Shown piece by piece: positions 8,196-16,860 of a stretch of DNA of 64,000 bases; the stretch's first letter is position 1; every line of letters starts with the position of its first letter. The translations under genes and the position numbers were made by a program. Origin of the DNA: Sphingomonadales bacterium. Lineage in GTDB: Bacteria > Pseudomonadota > Alphaproteobacteria > Sphingomonadales > Sphingomonadaceae. The notes beneath the pieces were generated by a model. The model saw nothing but the letters and a program-made list of their open reading frames with translations, ran no database searches and was not told where the DNA came from. The stretch is taken from contig JANYGX010000007.1 of assembly GCA_025362295.1 (NCBI GenBank), positions 62,001-126,000 on the forward strand. Reading direction: 5' to 3'.

Positions 8196-8693
8196 ATGCT
8201 CAAACAATTTATTCTGGCTACAGCGCTTCTCCTGACAACACCGCTTCTTTCACAAACATTGCCGGCTGTCAGTGCATCCACGTTGGGCAAGCAAGTCGTG
8301 CAATGGCCGCAGGGTTTACCAGCGGAGCGCACGTTGCTGCTGATTGCGTTCAGCCGCTCACAGCAACCGGACATCGAGAGTTGGGTAAAGGGTATGCAAT
8401 TGAAAGCCATGCACGCACCAGCCTGGTTTGAGGTGCCGATGATCAACAATCCGGGCAGGCTTGGTCGCTGGTTTATAGACAATGGGATGCGTCGCGGTAT
8501 AGTCTCAATTGAGGAGCGTGCTCATGTAGTGACCATTTATGCGGACAAAAAAGCGATGATGCGTCAGATGGGATTGACGGATGAAACCACGGTTCACGCA
8601 GTGGTCGTTGACCGTGACGGCAAAATTCATGCGCATGCCAGTGGCGTTTTCACATTACAGGCAGCAACAGACATCAGAGCCAAACTGCTGTAG
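8196..8693 (+). CDS. Exported protein of unknown function
   Basis: A 165-residue protein with a signal peptide (LILATALLL-like core, cleavage probably near residue 20) and a GGAG ribosome-binding site. The mature part contains RTLLLIAFSRSQQPDIESW, WFEVPMINNPGRLGRWFIDNGM and a C-terminal AVVVDRDGKIHAHASG. That last stretch reads like the end of a thioredoxin-like or ATP10-like fold, but no CxxC is present. I cannot name a function. It follows asd by 41 bp and converges with the EamA gene, leaving a 3-bp gap. Confidence 0.75.
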   Translation: MLKQFILATALLLTTPLLSQTLPAVSASTLGKQVVQWPQGLPAERTLLLIAFSRSQQPDIESWVKGMQLKAMHAPAWFEVPMINNPGRLGRWFIDNGMRRGIVSIEERAHVVTIYADKKAMMRQMGLTDETTVHAVVVDRDGKIHAHASGVFTLQAATDIRAKLL

Positions 8694-8696
8694 TGA

Positions 8697-9602
8697 TTAG
8701 CCCGCTCGCAATAGCATAGCCACGCCAAGCACAATCAGCGCCATACCGGCGATTTTGCGAGTGCCAAGTGTATCCTTGAACATCTGACGCGATAGCACGG
8801 CGGCTAAAATCACTTCCAGCAAGGCCAATGTGCGCACGTTGGTGGCCGAGGTGAGCGCAAAGCCTGTAAACCAGAACAGAGAAGCTGCCGTTCCCAGCCC
8901 GCCAGCGCTGAATGATTGCCGCCAGTCACTGAGTGTTTTCCCAAACGCTTTGCGGTCTGCCACCAGCATGAACACAGCAAGCATGATACATTGCACCGCC
9001 AGTGACCACACCAGAACAGTTGTGGCCCGCATGTAAAAACTACCCATTGCCAGATGTGTGATGGCACCGCGAAAGTTCACTGCAGACGCACCGAATAATC
9101 CACCAGCGGCAAGGCCTGTCAGGATAGGCTTGGCTTCCGTGACCAAATCGCGTGCGCGCTGCACCTGAATGGAGGCCAGCAAAACACCCAACGTTGCAAG
9201 AGCAACAGCAAGCCCAAGCACCCAGCTCAAATGCTCGCCCAACACCAGCACGCTGAACAATGCCACCACCACTGGTTCGGTTTTGATGTAAGCGTAAGCG
9301 ACGCTGAAACCGCGCTGCTGCATTGCCATAAGCATGAAAGCGGTTGCCAAGATTTGCGACAGCGCACCGGCCAGAATATATATAACAGTCGTGTGGTTGA
9401 CGGATGGTATTATCTCTCTCGTGACGATAGTAAGGATGACAAGAAACACTATCGCAAACGGCAAGCCAAAGATAAACCGCACCTGAGTAGCTGCCACGGT
9501 GCCTATTTGTGCGGTGAGTTTTGATTGCACAGCATTGCGAAATGTTTGCGCGACAATCGCACAGAGGGTGAAAGGCACCCACAACAGCGCAGAGGATATC
9601 AT
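8697..9602 (-). CDS. EamA/DMT-family transporter
   Basis: A 301-residue inner-membrane protein with about ten predicted membrane helices arranged as two EamA repeats, typical of drug/metabolite exporters. Substrate cannot be told from sequence. Its ATG overlaps the stop of the upstream PIN toxin by 4 bp (ATGA), so it is the third gene of an antitoxin-toxin-transporter operon, an unusual arrangement. Its 3' end abuts the convergent exported-protein gene. Confidence 0.9.
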   Translation of the reverse strand: MISSALLWVPFTLCAIVAQTFRNAVQSKLTAQIGTVAATQVRFIFGLPFAIVFLVILTIVTREIIPSVNHTTVIYILAGALSQILATAFMLMAMQQRGFSVAYAYIKTEPVVVALFSVLVLGEHLSWVLGLAVALATLGVLLASIQVQRARDLVTEAKPILTGLAAGGLFGASAVNFRGAITHLAMGSFYMRATTVLVWSLAVQCIMLAVFMLVADRKAFGKTLSDWRQSFSAGGLGTAASLFWFTGFALTSATNVRTLALLEVILAAVLSRQMFKDTLGTRKIAGMALIVLGVAMLLRAG

Positions 9603-10048
9603 GCCAGCAAGCGTTTCAACTTCGGATGCTGCAAGCCTTTTGGCCCGAATGGATTAATCCATGTAATCCCGTTGATCGTTGCATCACTCGGGCCATCTTC
9701 GCTGAGCATGATGGAGCATCCAGCGCGTTTGGCGGTGGCAAAGACAATGGCATCCCAGAAGGAGAGTTGTCCACGATCTGACACATCCAGCGCCGCTAAT
9801 ACGTCTTCATAGAGCGTATCCACAAACGTGAACGACTGTGCCTGCTGTTCAATAAATTGGCGACACAGATCGAGTGATGTAATGGCCTTGCGTTTGACCA
9901 CATAGAAAAATTCTTCAATGGTTTTGAGCGGAAAACAACCGCAGCCTGCTTTTGACAAAGCGTACAGGCACAGCTTGGCTTGACTATTCTTTGCACCAGC
10001 AGAAGGGTCGATGGCATAAAGTAAAATATTCGTATCAACAGCAATCAT
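9599..10048 (-). CDS. PIN-domain toxin
   Basis: A 149-residue predicted ribonuclease. It starts MIAVDTNILLYAID (first PIN aspartate), has IEEFFYVVKRKA (glutamate) near residue 45, and SFWDAIVFATAKRAGC and MLSEDG near 95-120, so all four acidic positions are present. It overlaps the preceding antitoxin gene by 4 bp and the following EamA gene by 4 bp. The antitoxin is Phd-like rather than AbrB-like. Confidence 0.88.
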   Translation of the reverse strand: MIAVDTNILLYAIDPSAGAKNSQAKLCLYALSKAGCGCFPLKTIEEFFYVVKRKAITSLDLCRQFIEQQAQSFTFVDTLYEDVLAALDVSDRGQLSFWDAIVFATAKRAGCSIMLSEDGPSDATINGITWINPFGPKGLQHPKLKRLLA

Positions 10049-10323
10049 CGGGTTGGTAATTTTTCGTTGATCATCTCTTCGTTGATAGCCTCACGATCAA
10101 ACTTGCCTAGCCCTAAAGGGGTTTCAAACTGACTTAAAAAATCCCTCAGTTTATCAGCTTTATCCTGTCGTTGTTCAGCACTGAGGGCATGACTGATCTG
10201 CACCACCTTCACATAAGGCTTGCCGCGATTGGTGATTATAAGCTCCTCACCCGACTCGGCAACATGGGCCGCAGCCGCACTGAAGCTTTGGTTCGCTTCC
10301 CGCATAGACATAGTTTTTTCCAT
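10045..10323 (-). CDS. Phd/YefM-like antitoxin
   Basis: A 92-residue antitoxin with SMREANQSFSAAAAHVAESG and LIITNRGKPYVKVVQI, the Phd DNA-binding fold, then a charged tail for toxin binding. It is translationally coupled to the PIN toxin (ATGA). A perfect 18-bp palindrome 12-29 bp upstream of its start is the likely autoregulatory operator, so the operon including the transporter is expected to be controlled by the antitoxin-toxin complex. Confidence 0.87.
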   Translation of the reverse strand: MEKTMSMREANQSFSAAAAHVAESGEELIITNRGKPYVKVVQISHALSAEQRQDKADKLRDFLSQFETPLGLGKFDREAINEEMINEKLPTR

Positions 10324-10334
10324 TACCGCACCTT

Positions 10335-10352
10335 TGTAGTGATATCACTACA
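10335..10352. promoter_or_regulatory. Operator-like perfect palindrome TGTAGTGATATCACTACA
   Basis: An uninterrupted 18-bp perfect palindrome just upstream of the antitoxin start on the minus strand. Size and position fit a toxin-antitoxin operator. Nothing else nearby on the plus strand would use it. Confidence 0.65.
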
Positions 10353-10430
10353 TTATAGAATGTTGGCTAGCAGTCAAGCTGGTGGTGTCTTTGAGGATCA
10401 ACCTTTATTCAGTGCACGTGGCCCTTGGTT

Positions 10431-12356
10431 TTACGGTCGCGCTGTCAGAATATCGTCCAACCGTGCCGGTGTGCCGACCACTCTTTCAAGATGCGCATAG
10501 CGCAATCCGTTATGATAATTGATTTGTGCAACTGTGTAGCGATCTTCTGTCTTGATGATCAGCTCGATGGGTGCGTTATTGGCTTTGGAGGCTTTCACAG
10601 CATAATTCAGCACATCAGGATCATAGGCTATACCATTAACAGAAAGAATTTTTCCGCCTTCGGTCAGATTGGCCCTGAAGGCAGGACTGTCCCAATAAAC
10701 TATGCCAATATCCCCTTCTTTTTTGACGACCATGCCAATCGAATAACGAAAGGATGTCTGTTTTTTCAGATCATCGGCCTCTTTTTCAAAGGTGTTTTCA
10801 GTCTCGTTAAAAACCAGACGGTAGCCTCCGCGACTTAACCCTTCCATAGGGCCGCCGCGCGCCACTGTATCAAGCCGTGTGTGCAAAAAACTGCTCCAGT
10901 CATAAGGCATCACTGTGTTCAGTGTTTTGACAACAGCCTCAAAATCGTAGGTCACTGGGGTGTAACTGCCGTTGTTGATACCAAAAAATGCTTTTGCGAA
11001 ATCATCCAGACTGTGCACGTTGTTGCTTTGCTGGCGGATGAGGGTGTCGGCTTCAAGCCAGATGAGGGCGCCTTCATCGTAATAATCTTCAAACCGCTGA
11101 TAGCTGTGCCATGACATGGGGCGGCGCGGATTGATAATTTCGTCGTTGGTGGTGTCTTGCAGGGTGCGCCATGTCCGGCCACTCGGGTGTTCTAGCTCGG
11201 CAGCAATCAGGGCAAGCTCATCTCGTGCCTGTTCTTTGGTGCGTAAGCCAGATCGTGCCGAGAGCACCTTGCCCCAATATTCGGTTTGCCCCTCATAAAC
11301 CCAAAGCAGGCTATCGCGCATCGGCATGGCATAGTCCGGCGTCCAGAGATTGGCCGGTCGCCTGAATTTGCCGTTCCAGCTATGGGTGAACTCGTGCGGC
11401 AGTAAATCTCGCTCTGCTGATGTTTTATCCCATTCGGTAAAATAGGTTGGCTGGGTGCCATCTTCACTGGAGCGGTGATGCTCGAGGCCCTGATATTGCA
11501 CTTGATCGCTGAGTGACACCAGAAAATCATAGTGATCATAATGGTGGCTGCCGTACAGCTTATAGGCTTGCTGCACCAGTGCGCGGTGCGCATCAATATA
11601 AGCGGGCTTTGCCTCCAGCAGTTCAGGTCTGTCAGCAAACAGGTTGAGACGCACCGGCACCGGCCCTTGCGGATCGAGATCGTAGGTGCGGCTGTAACGA
11701 CCTGCATAGATGGGACTGTCCACCAGCGTTTCAACCGGCACGGTTTTGAAACTGGCGGAATCGCCCGTGGTGGTTGTCCGGTCGAGCGCGCTTGCAAATG
11801 TCCAGCCGGTCGGGATTTTTACGGATGCAGCCACCGGAATTTGTCGCACGTAATAGCCTGCCGGATAGAGCAGCAAGGCATTCCATTCGAGTGTCAGCAC
11901 ATCGCGGCTGATTTCGGACACGCCAACCTTCTCGCTGGTGGGAGAGAGATACTGAAAATGAATATCGAGTGTTTTGGCATCCATTGGTGCTGAGACATGA
12001 AAAGCGTGCACATCAACAAGATCGCGCGTCCAGTTTATGCGCTTGCCATTGGCAGTGATGATAAGGCCCGCCAGACGATCAATCGGCCCCTCTGGCGCAT
12101 GGGTGCCCGGCAACCACTTCGGATAGCGCAAAATCATTTCAGCCTGTGTGACAGGCATTGTTTCATGCACGGAGACGATGCGGCGGCTGGTGTCGGTGGC
12201 GTCCACTGCAACAGTCACCGTGCCGGGGTAGGCAATATCAGCAGCAACGGGAAGTGCTATTTGCATGGTAGCAGGTTGCGGACCATCGCTGGCCAGTGCC
12301 ACGCTGGAAAATAAACAGGTCATAAGTGTTGTAAACGACAATAACCGTGATTGCAT
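10431..12356 (-). CDS. M61 family metallopeptidase with PDZ domain
   Basis: A secreted or periplasmic aminopeptidase of the M61 (glycyl aminopeptidase) family, 641 residues. There is a signal peptide ending near ALASD (residue 23). The zinc motif HEFTH near residue 320 is followed by SWNGKFRRPANLW, diagnostic for M61, and then by VYEGQTEYWG with the third ligand glutamate. The C-terminal part (YSIGMVVKKEGDIG to ILSVNG) is a PDZ domain. AGGAA precedes the ATG. It stands alone between toxin-antitoxin loci. Confidence 0.93.
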   Translation of the reverse strand: MQSRLLSFTTLMTCLFSSVALASDGPQPATMQIALPVAADIAYPGTVTVAVDATDTSRRIVSVHETMPVTQAEMILRYPKWLPGTHAPEGPIDRLAGLIITANGKRINWTRDLVDVHAFHVSAPMDAKTLDIHFQYLSPTSEKVGVSEISRDVLTLEWNALLLYPAGYYVRQIPVAASVKIPTGWTFASALDRTTTTGDSASFKTVPVETLVDSPIYAGRYSRTYDLDPQGPVPVRLNLFADRPELLEAKPAYIDAHRALVQQAYKLYGSHHYDHYDFLVSLSDQVQYQGLEHHRSSEDGTQPTYFTEWDKTSAERDLLPHEFTHSWNGKFRRPANLWTPDYAMPMRDSLLWVYEGQTEYWGKVLSARSGLRTKEQARDELALIAAELEHPSGRTWRTLQDTTNDEIINPRRPMSWHSYQRFEDYYDEGALIWLEADTLIRQQSNNVHSLDDFAKAFFGINNGSYTPVTYDFEAVVKTLNTVMPYDWSSFLHTRLDTVARGGPMEGLSRGGYRLVFNETENTFEKEADDLKKQTSFRYSIGMVVKKEGDIGIVYWDSPAFRANLTEGGKILSVNGIAYDPDVLNYAVKASKANNAPIELIIKTEDRYTVAQINYHNGLRYAHLERVVGTPARLDDILTARP

Positions 12357-12508
12357 GAAATGTTCCTGAATTGGGATTATTACTTATTATTTCAGTTTAA
12401 CTAATATTGATTAACTCAGAAAAGATATCATTACAATTATGAAATTTTATCGGACATTGCATTTTTTAAATCTCGCTTGAGCGCGCTATGAGCAGAAGAT
12501 AATGCATA

Positions 12509-12745
12509 TTATTTGCAAGCAAGATTTGACACTGGCAGTGCTGCAATATCTGGCTCTATCCAGTCACGGCGAGCCGCCACGTATGACAAGCGTTCTTCAG
12601 AGAAATATTGCAGCGGTATTGCCAGTTGACCAGCCTCGCATTGGAGTATGGCCTTAGAGAGGATAAGTGCCGGGCGACGGATGGTGCTGACACGATCCGT
12701 AAAGGGGAACGGCACAACAATAATGCCGTAACGTTCAAAGGTCAC
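12509..12745 (-). pseudogene. Truncated PemK/MazF-like toxin
   Basis: A GTG start at 12745 gives a product starting MTFERYGIIVVPFPFTDR, with RRPALILSK next, the unmistakable start of the PemK/MazF fold. The frame ends after about 78 residues, with RRDWIEPDIAALPVSNL near the end. About a third of the usual length is missing from the middle and C-terminus, so the protein is probably inactive. An upstream in-frame ATG at 12769 also exists, but the GTG overlapping the antitoxin stop is the natural start. Confidence 0.65.
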
Positions 12746-12830
12746 AGAACGCGGCCATATCCTCTGCACTCAGCCATTCATCGGCTAGGTTGGTCTCAAC
12801 GCCTTTCAGAAACAATACATCAATTCTCAA
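12735..12830 (-). pseudogene. Antitoxin C-terminal remnant
   Basis: Reading into the PemK-like gene, one frame ends ETNLADEWLSAEDMAAFCDL and stops at TGA overlapping the toxin GTG. This looks like the neutralising tail of an antitoxin. Its 5' part is missing, and the remnant runs directly into the 3' end of pckA. Only about 30 codons survive. Confidence 0.5.
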
Positions 12831-14431
12831 GCCGCCTTTGGTGCTGCCTGCATTACCCCATCATCCACATAGGCCTCAAATTGTGCAAAATTTTCTATAA
12901 ACTGGCTAACCAGCTTTTGCGCTGTGGCATCATAGGCAGATTTATCGACCCAGGTCTGGCGCGGATCGAGAATATTACCTTCAACACCCGCCACTTGCAC
13001 TGGCACATCAAAGCCGAAATTGGCATCTTTGCGGAACGCGGCTTTGGCCAAAGTGCCGTCAAGTGCGGCGTTCAATAATGCCCGTGTGGCTTTGATCGGC
13101 ATCCGCGAGCCAATGCCATATTGGCCACCAGTCCAGCCGGTGTTGACCAGCCAGCAGGTAACGCCCCCCTTGGCAATGCGGGATTTGAGCAAATTGCCAT
13201 ACACACTCGGGTGGCGCGGCATGAACGGCGCGCCAAAGCAGGTTGAGAAAGTGGCACTTGGTTCATTCACACCAATCTCGGTGCCCGCCACACGCGCGGT
13301 GTAACCACTGAGGAAATGGTACATTGCCTGATCCGCCGTCAGTCGCGAAATCGGCGGCAGCACACCGTACGCATCGGCTGTCAGCATAATAATGTTGCGC
13401 GGCACAGGGCCGAGATTTTTCTCAGATGTGTTGGGGATAAAATCTATCGGGTACGAGCCACGGCTATTTTCCGCCAGCGTGTTGTCATCAAAATCGAGCT
13501 CTCGGGTGTTGTCGTCCATCACCACATTTTCAAGCACGGTACCAAAGCGTTTGGTGGTTGCATAAATTTCCGGTTCGGATTTTGGATCGAGCTTGATCAT
13601 CTTGGCGTAGCAGCCACCCTCAAAGTTGAACACAGCGGTGTCTGACCAGCCGTGTTCATCATCGCCAATCAATGTCCGTGATGCATCAGCGGACAATGTG
13701 GTTTTACCGGTACCGGAAAGGCCAAAAAAAATCGCCGTGTCACCTTGTGGGCCAATGTTGGCTGAGCAGTGCATTGGCATCACGCCTTGCTCGGGCAGCA
13801 GATAATTCAAAATCGTAAAAACAGATTTTTTCATCTCGCCGGCATATTCCGTGCCGCCAATCAGGATGACCTTTTTGGTGAAGTTGACCGCTATCACTGT
13901 TTCTGAACGGCAGCCGTATTTTGCTGGGTCGGCTTTAAACGATGGCATGTCGATGATGGTAAATTCGGGTTGGAAATTCGGCAGCGCAGACGCGTCTGGT
14001 CGCACCAGCAGGGTACGAATAAAATGCGAGTGCCAGGCATACTGCGTTATCACCCGCACATTAACGCGGTATTCGGGCTGTGAACCACCGAAGAGGTCTT
14101 GTATAAACAAATCTTGCTGAGCTGCGGCATGGGCGATAAAATCCTGATACAGCGCATCAAAATGTTCAGGTGACATTGGCGTGTTGGTTTTGCCCCACCA
14201 AATTGAATTTTCAGTGGCTGCGTCCCGCACGGTGAATTTATCACTGGCTGAGCGTCCGGTGTGTTTGCCGGTCTTAACGACCAAAGCGCCGTGTTTGGAG
14301 AGTTTGCCTTCGCCGCGCGCTACAGCCAATTCAATCAATGGTGCAGTGCCAAGATTCCAGTGCTGGTGGGCTGCCGTGATCAATCCTGACCGGTCAAGGC
14401 CAAATGATGATGAAGTGTCGATGCGTGTCAT
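12827..14431 (-). CDS. pckA: Phosphoenolpyruvate carboxykinase (ATP)
   Basis: Converts oxaloacetate and ATP to phosphoenolpyruvate, the entry to gluconeogenesis. The 534-residue protein has [12 protein letters not shown] near the N-terminus, the kinase loop [15 protein letters not shown] and LIGDDEHGW, matching the ATP-dependent class. AGGAAC precedes the ATG. It is probably monocistronic; the decayed toxin-antitoxin remnant begins exactly at its 3' end. Confidence 0.97.
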   Translation of the reverse strand: MTRIDTSSSFGLDRSGLITAAHQHWNLGTAPLIELAVARGEGKLSKHGALVVKTGKHTGRSASDKFTVRDAATENSIWWGKTNTPMSPEHFDALYQDFIAHAAAQQDLFIQDLFGGSQPEYRVNVRVITQYAWHSHFIRTLLVRPDASALPNFQPEFTIIDMPSFKADPAKYGCRSETVIAVNFTKKVILIGGTEYAGEMKKSVFTILNYLLPEQGVMPMHCSANIGPQGDTAIFFGLSGTGKTTLSADASRTLIGDDEHGWSDTAVFNFEGGCYAKMIKLDPKSEPEIYATTKRFGTVLENVVMDDNTRELDFDDNTLAENSRGSYPIDFIPNTSEKNLGPVPRNIIMLTADAYGVLPPISRLTADQAMYHFLSGYTARVAGTEIGVNEPSATFSTCFGAPFMPRHPSVYGNLLKSRIAKGGVTCWLVNTGWTGGQYGIGSRMPIKATRALLNAALDGTLAKAAFRKDANFGFDVPVQVAGVEGNILDPRQTWVDKSAYDATAQKLVSQFIENFAQFEAYVDDGVMQAAPKAA

Positions 14432-14654
14432 GATAAATTCGTTCCTAAATTGCCTAAAAATGCATACATAAACTTTCCCTTTCTATTGAATGACGCATGG
14501 TGAGAAATCAAGTTGCTTATATGGTTACGGTCACTGATTCAGCATGATTATTTATCAGAGATTAATGCAATCGATTGGCAATTTTACATGAAAAGAAATA
14601 TTTTAAAAAGTAATATTAACTACAAAAAATCAGAGATCAGTGGTGTGCACTAGA
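14432..14654. other. pckA upstream region
   Basis: An AT-rich gap between the SDR gene and pckA, both on the minus strand. I see no ORF and no clear hairpin. It should contain the pckA promoter; no confident -35/-10 pair was found by eye. Confidence 0.35.
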
Positions 14655-15416
14655 CTAAGATGATTGTTTGGTGGCTGCTGTGATCAAGGGAAAGTAAAGT
14701 GCATAAGGCATTGCGCGCAAAACTTTAAGCATCCACGTAAATCGGCGCGGGAACGTAATTTCGAAACCACCTTTGGTCATCCCGTTTACAATGCGGTCTG
14801 CCGCTGCCTCTGACGACATCAGAAATGGCATCTTGAAATCATTCTTGTCTGTCAGCGGTGTTTTTACAAAGCCCGGGTGAATAACCTGCACAACCACACC
14901 AAATGGATCGCATTCAAATTTCAGGGCTTCGGCAATATGGGTAAGTGCTGCTTTTGAGGCCCCATAGGCCATGGCGTTGGGGAGGCCGCGAAAACCAGCG
15001 ACTGATGAAATAATCGCAATATGGCCACTCTGACGGCGTTTCATTTTTGCAAGCACGGCTTCAATTGCGTTGAGGGCACCATAAACATTGGTTTCAAAAA
15101 CCGGCTTGATCACTGAAGTTGATGCCTGACTGTCTTTGCTATTGTTCCAGGTGGCTGCCGCAAAGAGCAAGGCATCAATGGGTCCGTATTGCAGATCAAT
15201 CGCATCGCTGGCTGCAAGTGTTGCATCCCTGTCGGACACATCAAATGCAAAGGCACGGATATTGCCGCCGCCAGCTTTTACAAGCGCATCAAGGGCATCT
15301 TGCGAACGCGCACTTGCAACCACTTTGATGCCAACTTTTGCAAAAGCCAGTGCAGTGTCACGTCCGATACCAGAAGATGCGCCGATTATCCAAACGTGTT
15401 TGAATGGTGGATTCAT
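14655..15416 (-). CDS. Short-chain dehydrogenase/reductase
   Basis: Rossmann-fold NAD(P)-dependent oxidoreductase with VWIIGASSGIGRDTA near residue 6, the catalytic IISSVAG serine and MAYGASKAAL (YxxxK) near 150. About 253 residues from ATG 15416; a longer ORF start at 15464 overlaps the upstream gene and is less likely. Start and upstream stop share one base (TAATG). As last gene of the rpoE-chrR-DUF6134-SDR set it may act in lipid or pigment metabolism under stress. Substrate unknown. Confidence 0.9.
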   Translation of the reverse strand: MNPPFKHVWIIGASSGIGRDTALAFAKVGIKVVASARSQDALDALVKAGGGNIRAFAFDVSDRDATLAASDAIDLQYGPIDALLFAAATWNNSKDSQASTSVIKPVFETNVYGALNAIEAVLAKMKRRQSGHIAIISSVAGFRGLPNAMAYGASKAALTHIAEALKFECDPFGVVVQVIHPGFVKTPLTDKNDFKMPFLMSSEAAADRIVNGMTKGGFEITFPRRFTWMLKVLRAMPYALYFPLITAATKQSS

Positions 15417-16174
15417 TATGGTCTTGATACGGATTGAAGCGCCGTGTGGCGGTTGGTCAGACAATTGCTGATAAGCGGGTTCGAGAGCAAATCTGGTGCA
15501 AGTGTCGCATCAGGCCTGGCAACAAGCCGGTACGTGATACGCGAACCATCAAACGGCACTTTGAAATTCATTCCGACCATGCACCCGGCAGCATCATAAA
15601 GCACGTTGGCATTAAAACGTTTGCTGCCAGTCACTTGATATTCCCTTGCCTGGATCGGCAGGGGCAAGAAACTTGGTGCGATGCTTGGGTTATCTGCCAC
15701 AAGCTTGGTGTTGATAACGGCACCTGTCTGTGTGTTCAGCAAGCGCGCCTGCTTTACCATGTCACGCAGCCAATAGGATGTTGTCATGATCGGACCCGCC
15801 ACTGTCGATGACACACCATCGGCATTGATGCTTGTGGTGTTTGCCTGAACTTTAGCTGACAGCGTGTTGACGTGACCATTGGTGGTTGTGCGACTGTCAA
15901 CGCTCACAAGTTTTTCGCTTTGCCAAATCTCGTGATTATTATGAACATATGTGAAAGGCACTATGAAAATTTTGCTTTTTAAAGTGATGAATACATCAAC
16001 CTGCAAGGCATCGCCTTTTTGTGTAAATCGGATCTTATGTTGGCCAATGACAGTGCGCCCTTTGAGTGCCTCAAAAACCAGCGAGCGTCCATCAATTAAA
16101 CTTGGATCAACAGCAGCGTGGCTCGCCGTGCTGAGAGGCGTGCAAAACAAAAGAAGGCACAATGCGCGCTTCAT
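15416..16174 (-). CDS. DUF6134-family exported protein
   Basis: A 252-residue protein with a signal peptide (MKRALCLLLFCTPL to SHAAVD). The mature part begins SLVFEALKGRTVIGQHKIRF, the phrase by which I recognise DUF6134, a periplasmic family of unknown biochemistry. The start at 16174 gives a proper signal peptide; the frame is open to 16264 inside chrR but that start is unlikely. It sits between chrR and the SDR gene. Genes of this kind recur near ECF11 sigma factors, suggesting a shared envelope or membrane-lipid stress role. Confidence 0.75.
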   Translation of the reverse strand: MKRALCLLLFCTPLSTASHAAVDPSLIDGRSLVFEALKGRTVIGQHKIRFTQKGDALQVDVFITLKSKIFIVPFTYVHNNHEIWQSEKLVSVDSRTTTNGHVNTLSAKVQANTTSINADGVSSTVAGPIMTTSYWLRDMVKQARLLNTQTGAVINTKLVADNPSIAPSFLPLPIQAREYQVTGSKRFNANVLYDAAGCMVGMNFKVPFDGSRITYRLVARPDATLAPDLLSNPLISNCLTNRHTALQSVSRP

Positions 16175-16185
16175 CCACACAACAT

Positions 16186-16860
16186 CTAAACCTTTAAAAA
16201 CGGGTTGATAAACCAGCCAACAAAACCGGTCAGCTGCACGGGCGCAGAAAGCACGGCCAGACAAAGGCAGCCGTTTACAGCGTCGGCCACAGGTTTATGT
16301 TTGGTATCTGAATTGGCCACTTCCATATCACCAACCGTAAAGTGGCCACACTCACTATCGTAAGCGCCTTTAATAACCACTGTCAGCTCCTCACCAGCAT
16401 GGCCGTGGTGCGGCATGGCCTTGCCTGGTGCTATGCGAAGCAAACTTGTACGATAGCCACTCTGGCTAGTTTTGATCACATACTCATCCACGCCGGATGT
16501 CAGATTATTCCATGGTAAGGCTTCAAAACTATCTCCAACATAAGCTCTGAGTGGCACCGGAACAGCGCTGGTGTGTTGTGTGCATGAGAAATCAGCATCA
16601 TTATCTGGAGGACTGTCAGCAAGATGTGCCAGAATAATTTTTAAGCTGTCATCAGAACCAGCTGTTGGTTCAAGGCTGTCAAGCAGCTCGCCGCCAATTT
16701 GATTGAGGCGATGATACGCCGATGCAGCTGCTGGGTTCAAATGAACAACAGTGGCAACGGCCAGCGCGATCGGCTCAAGCGCGGCACCTGTCGCAAAGTC
16801 CAGCAAGAGCTCGGAAGGCATTGTGTACGTGTTGAAAGATGTGGTGTTGTGGGATGTCAT
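16186..16860 (-). CDS. chrR: ChrR-like cupin anti-sigma factor
   Basis: In Rhodobacter, ChrR holds sigma E inactive until singlet oxygen appears. This 224-residue homologue has the C-terminal cupin with the metal set PHHGHAGEEL (His152, His154, Glu158) and His188, and the N-terminal helical domain (ALAVAT). The canonical N-terminal zinc ligands (one early His and H-x3-C-x2-C) are absent: the region reads LAVATVVHLNPAAAS, with no cysteine. It overlaps rpoE by 4 bp (ATGA), so the partnership is clear although zinc-dependent anti-sigma function may differ. Confidence 0.82.
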   Translation of the reverse strand: MTSHNTTSFNTYTMPSELLLDFATGAALEPIALAVATVVHLNPAAASAYHRLNQIGGELLDSLEPTAGSDDSLKIILAHLADSPPDNDADFSCTQHTSAVPVPLRAYVGDSFEALPWNNLTSGVDEYVIKTSQSGYRTSLLRIAPGKAMPHHGHAGEELTVVIKGAYDSECGHFTVGDMEVANSDTKHKPVADAVNGCLCLAVLSAPVQLTGFVGWFINPFLKV

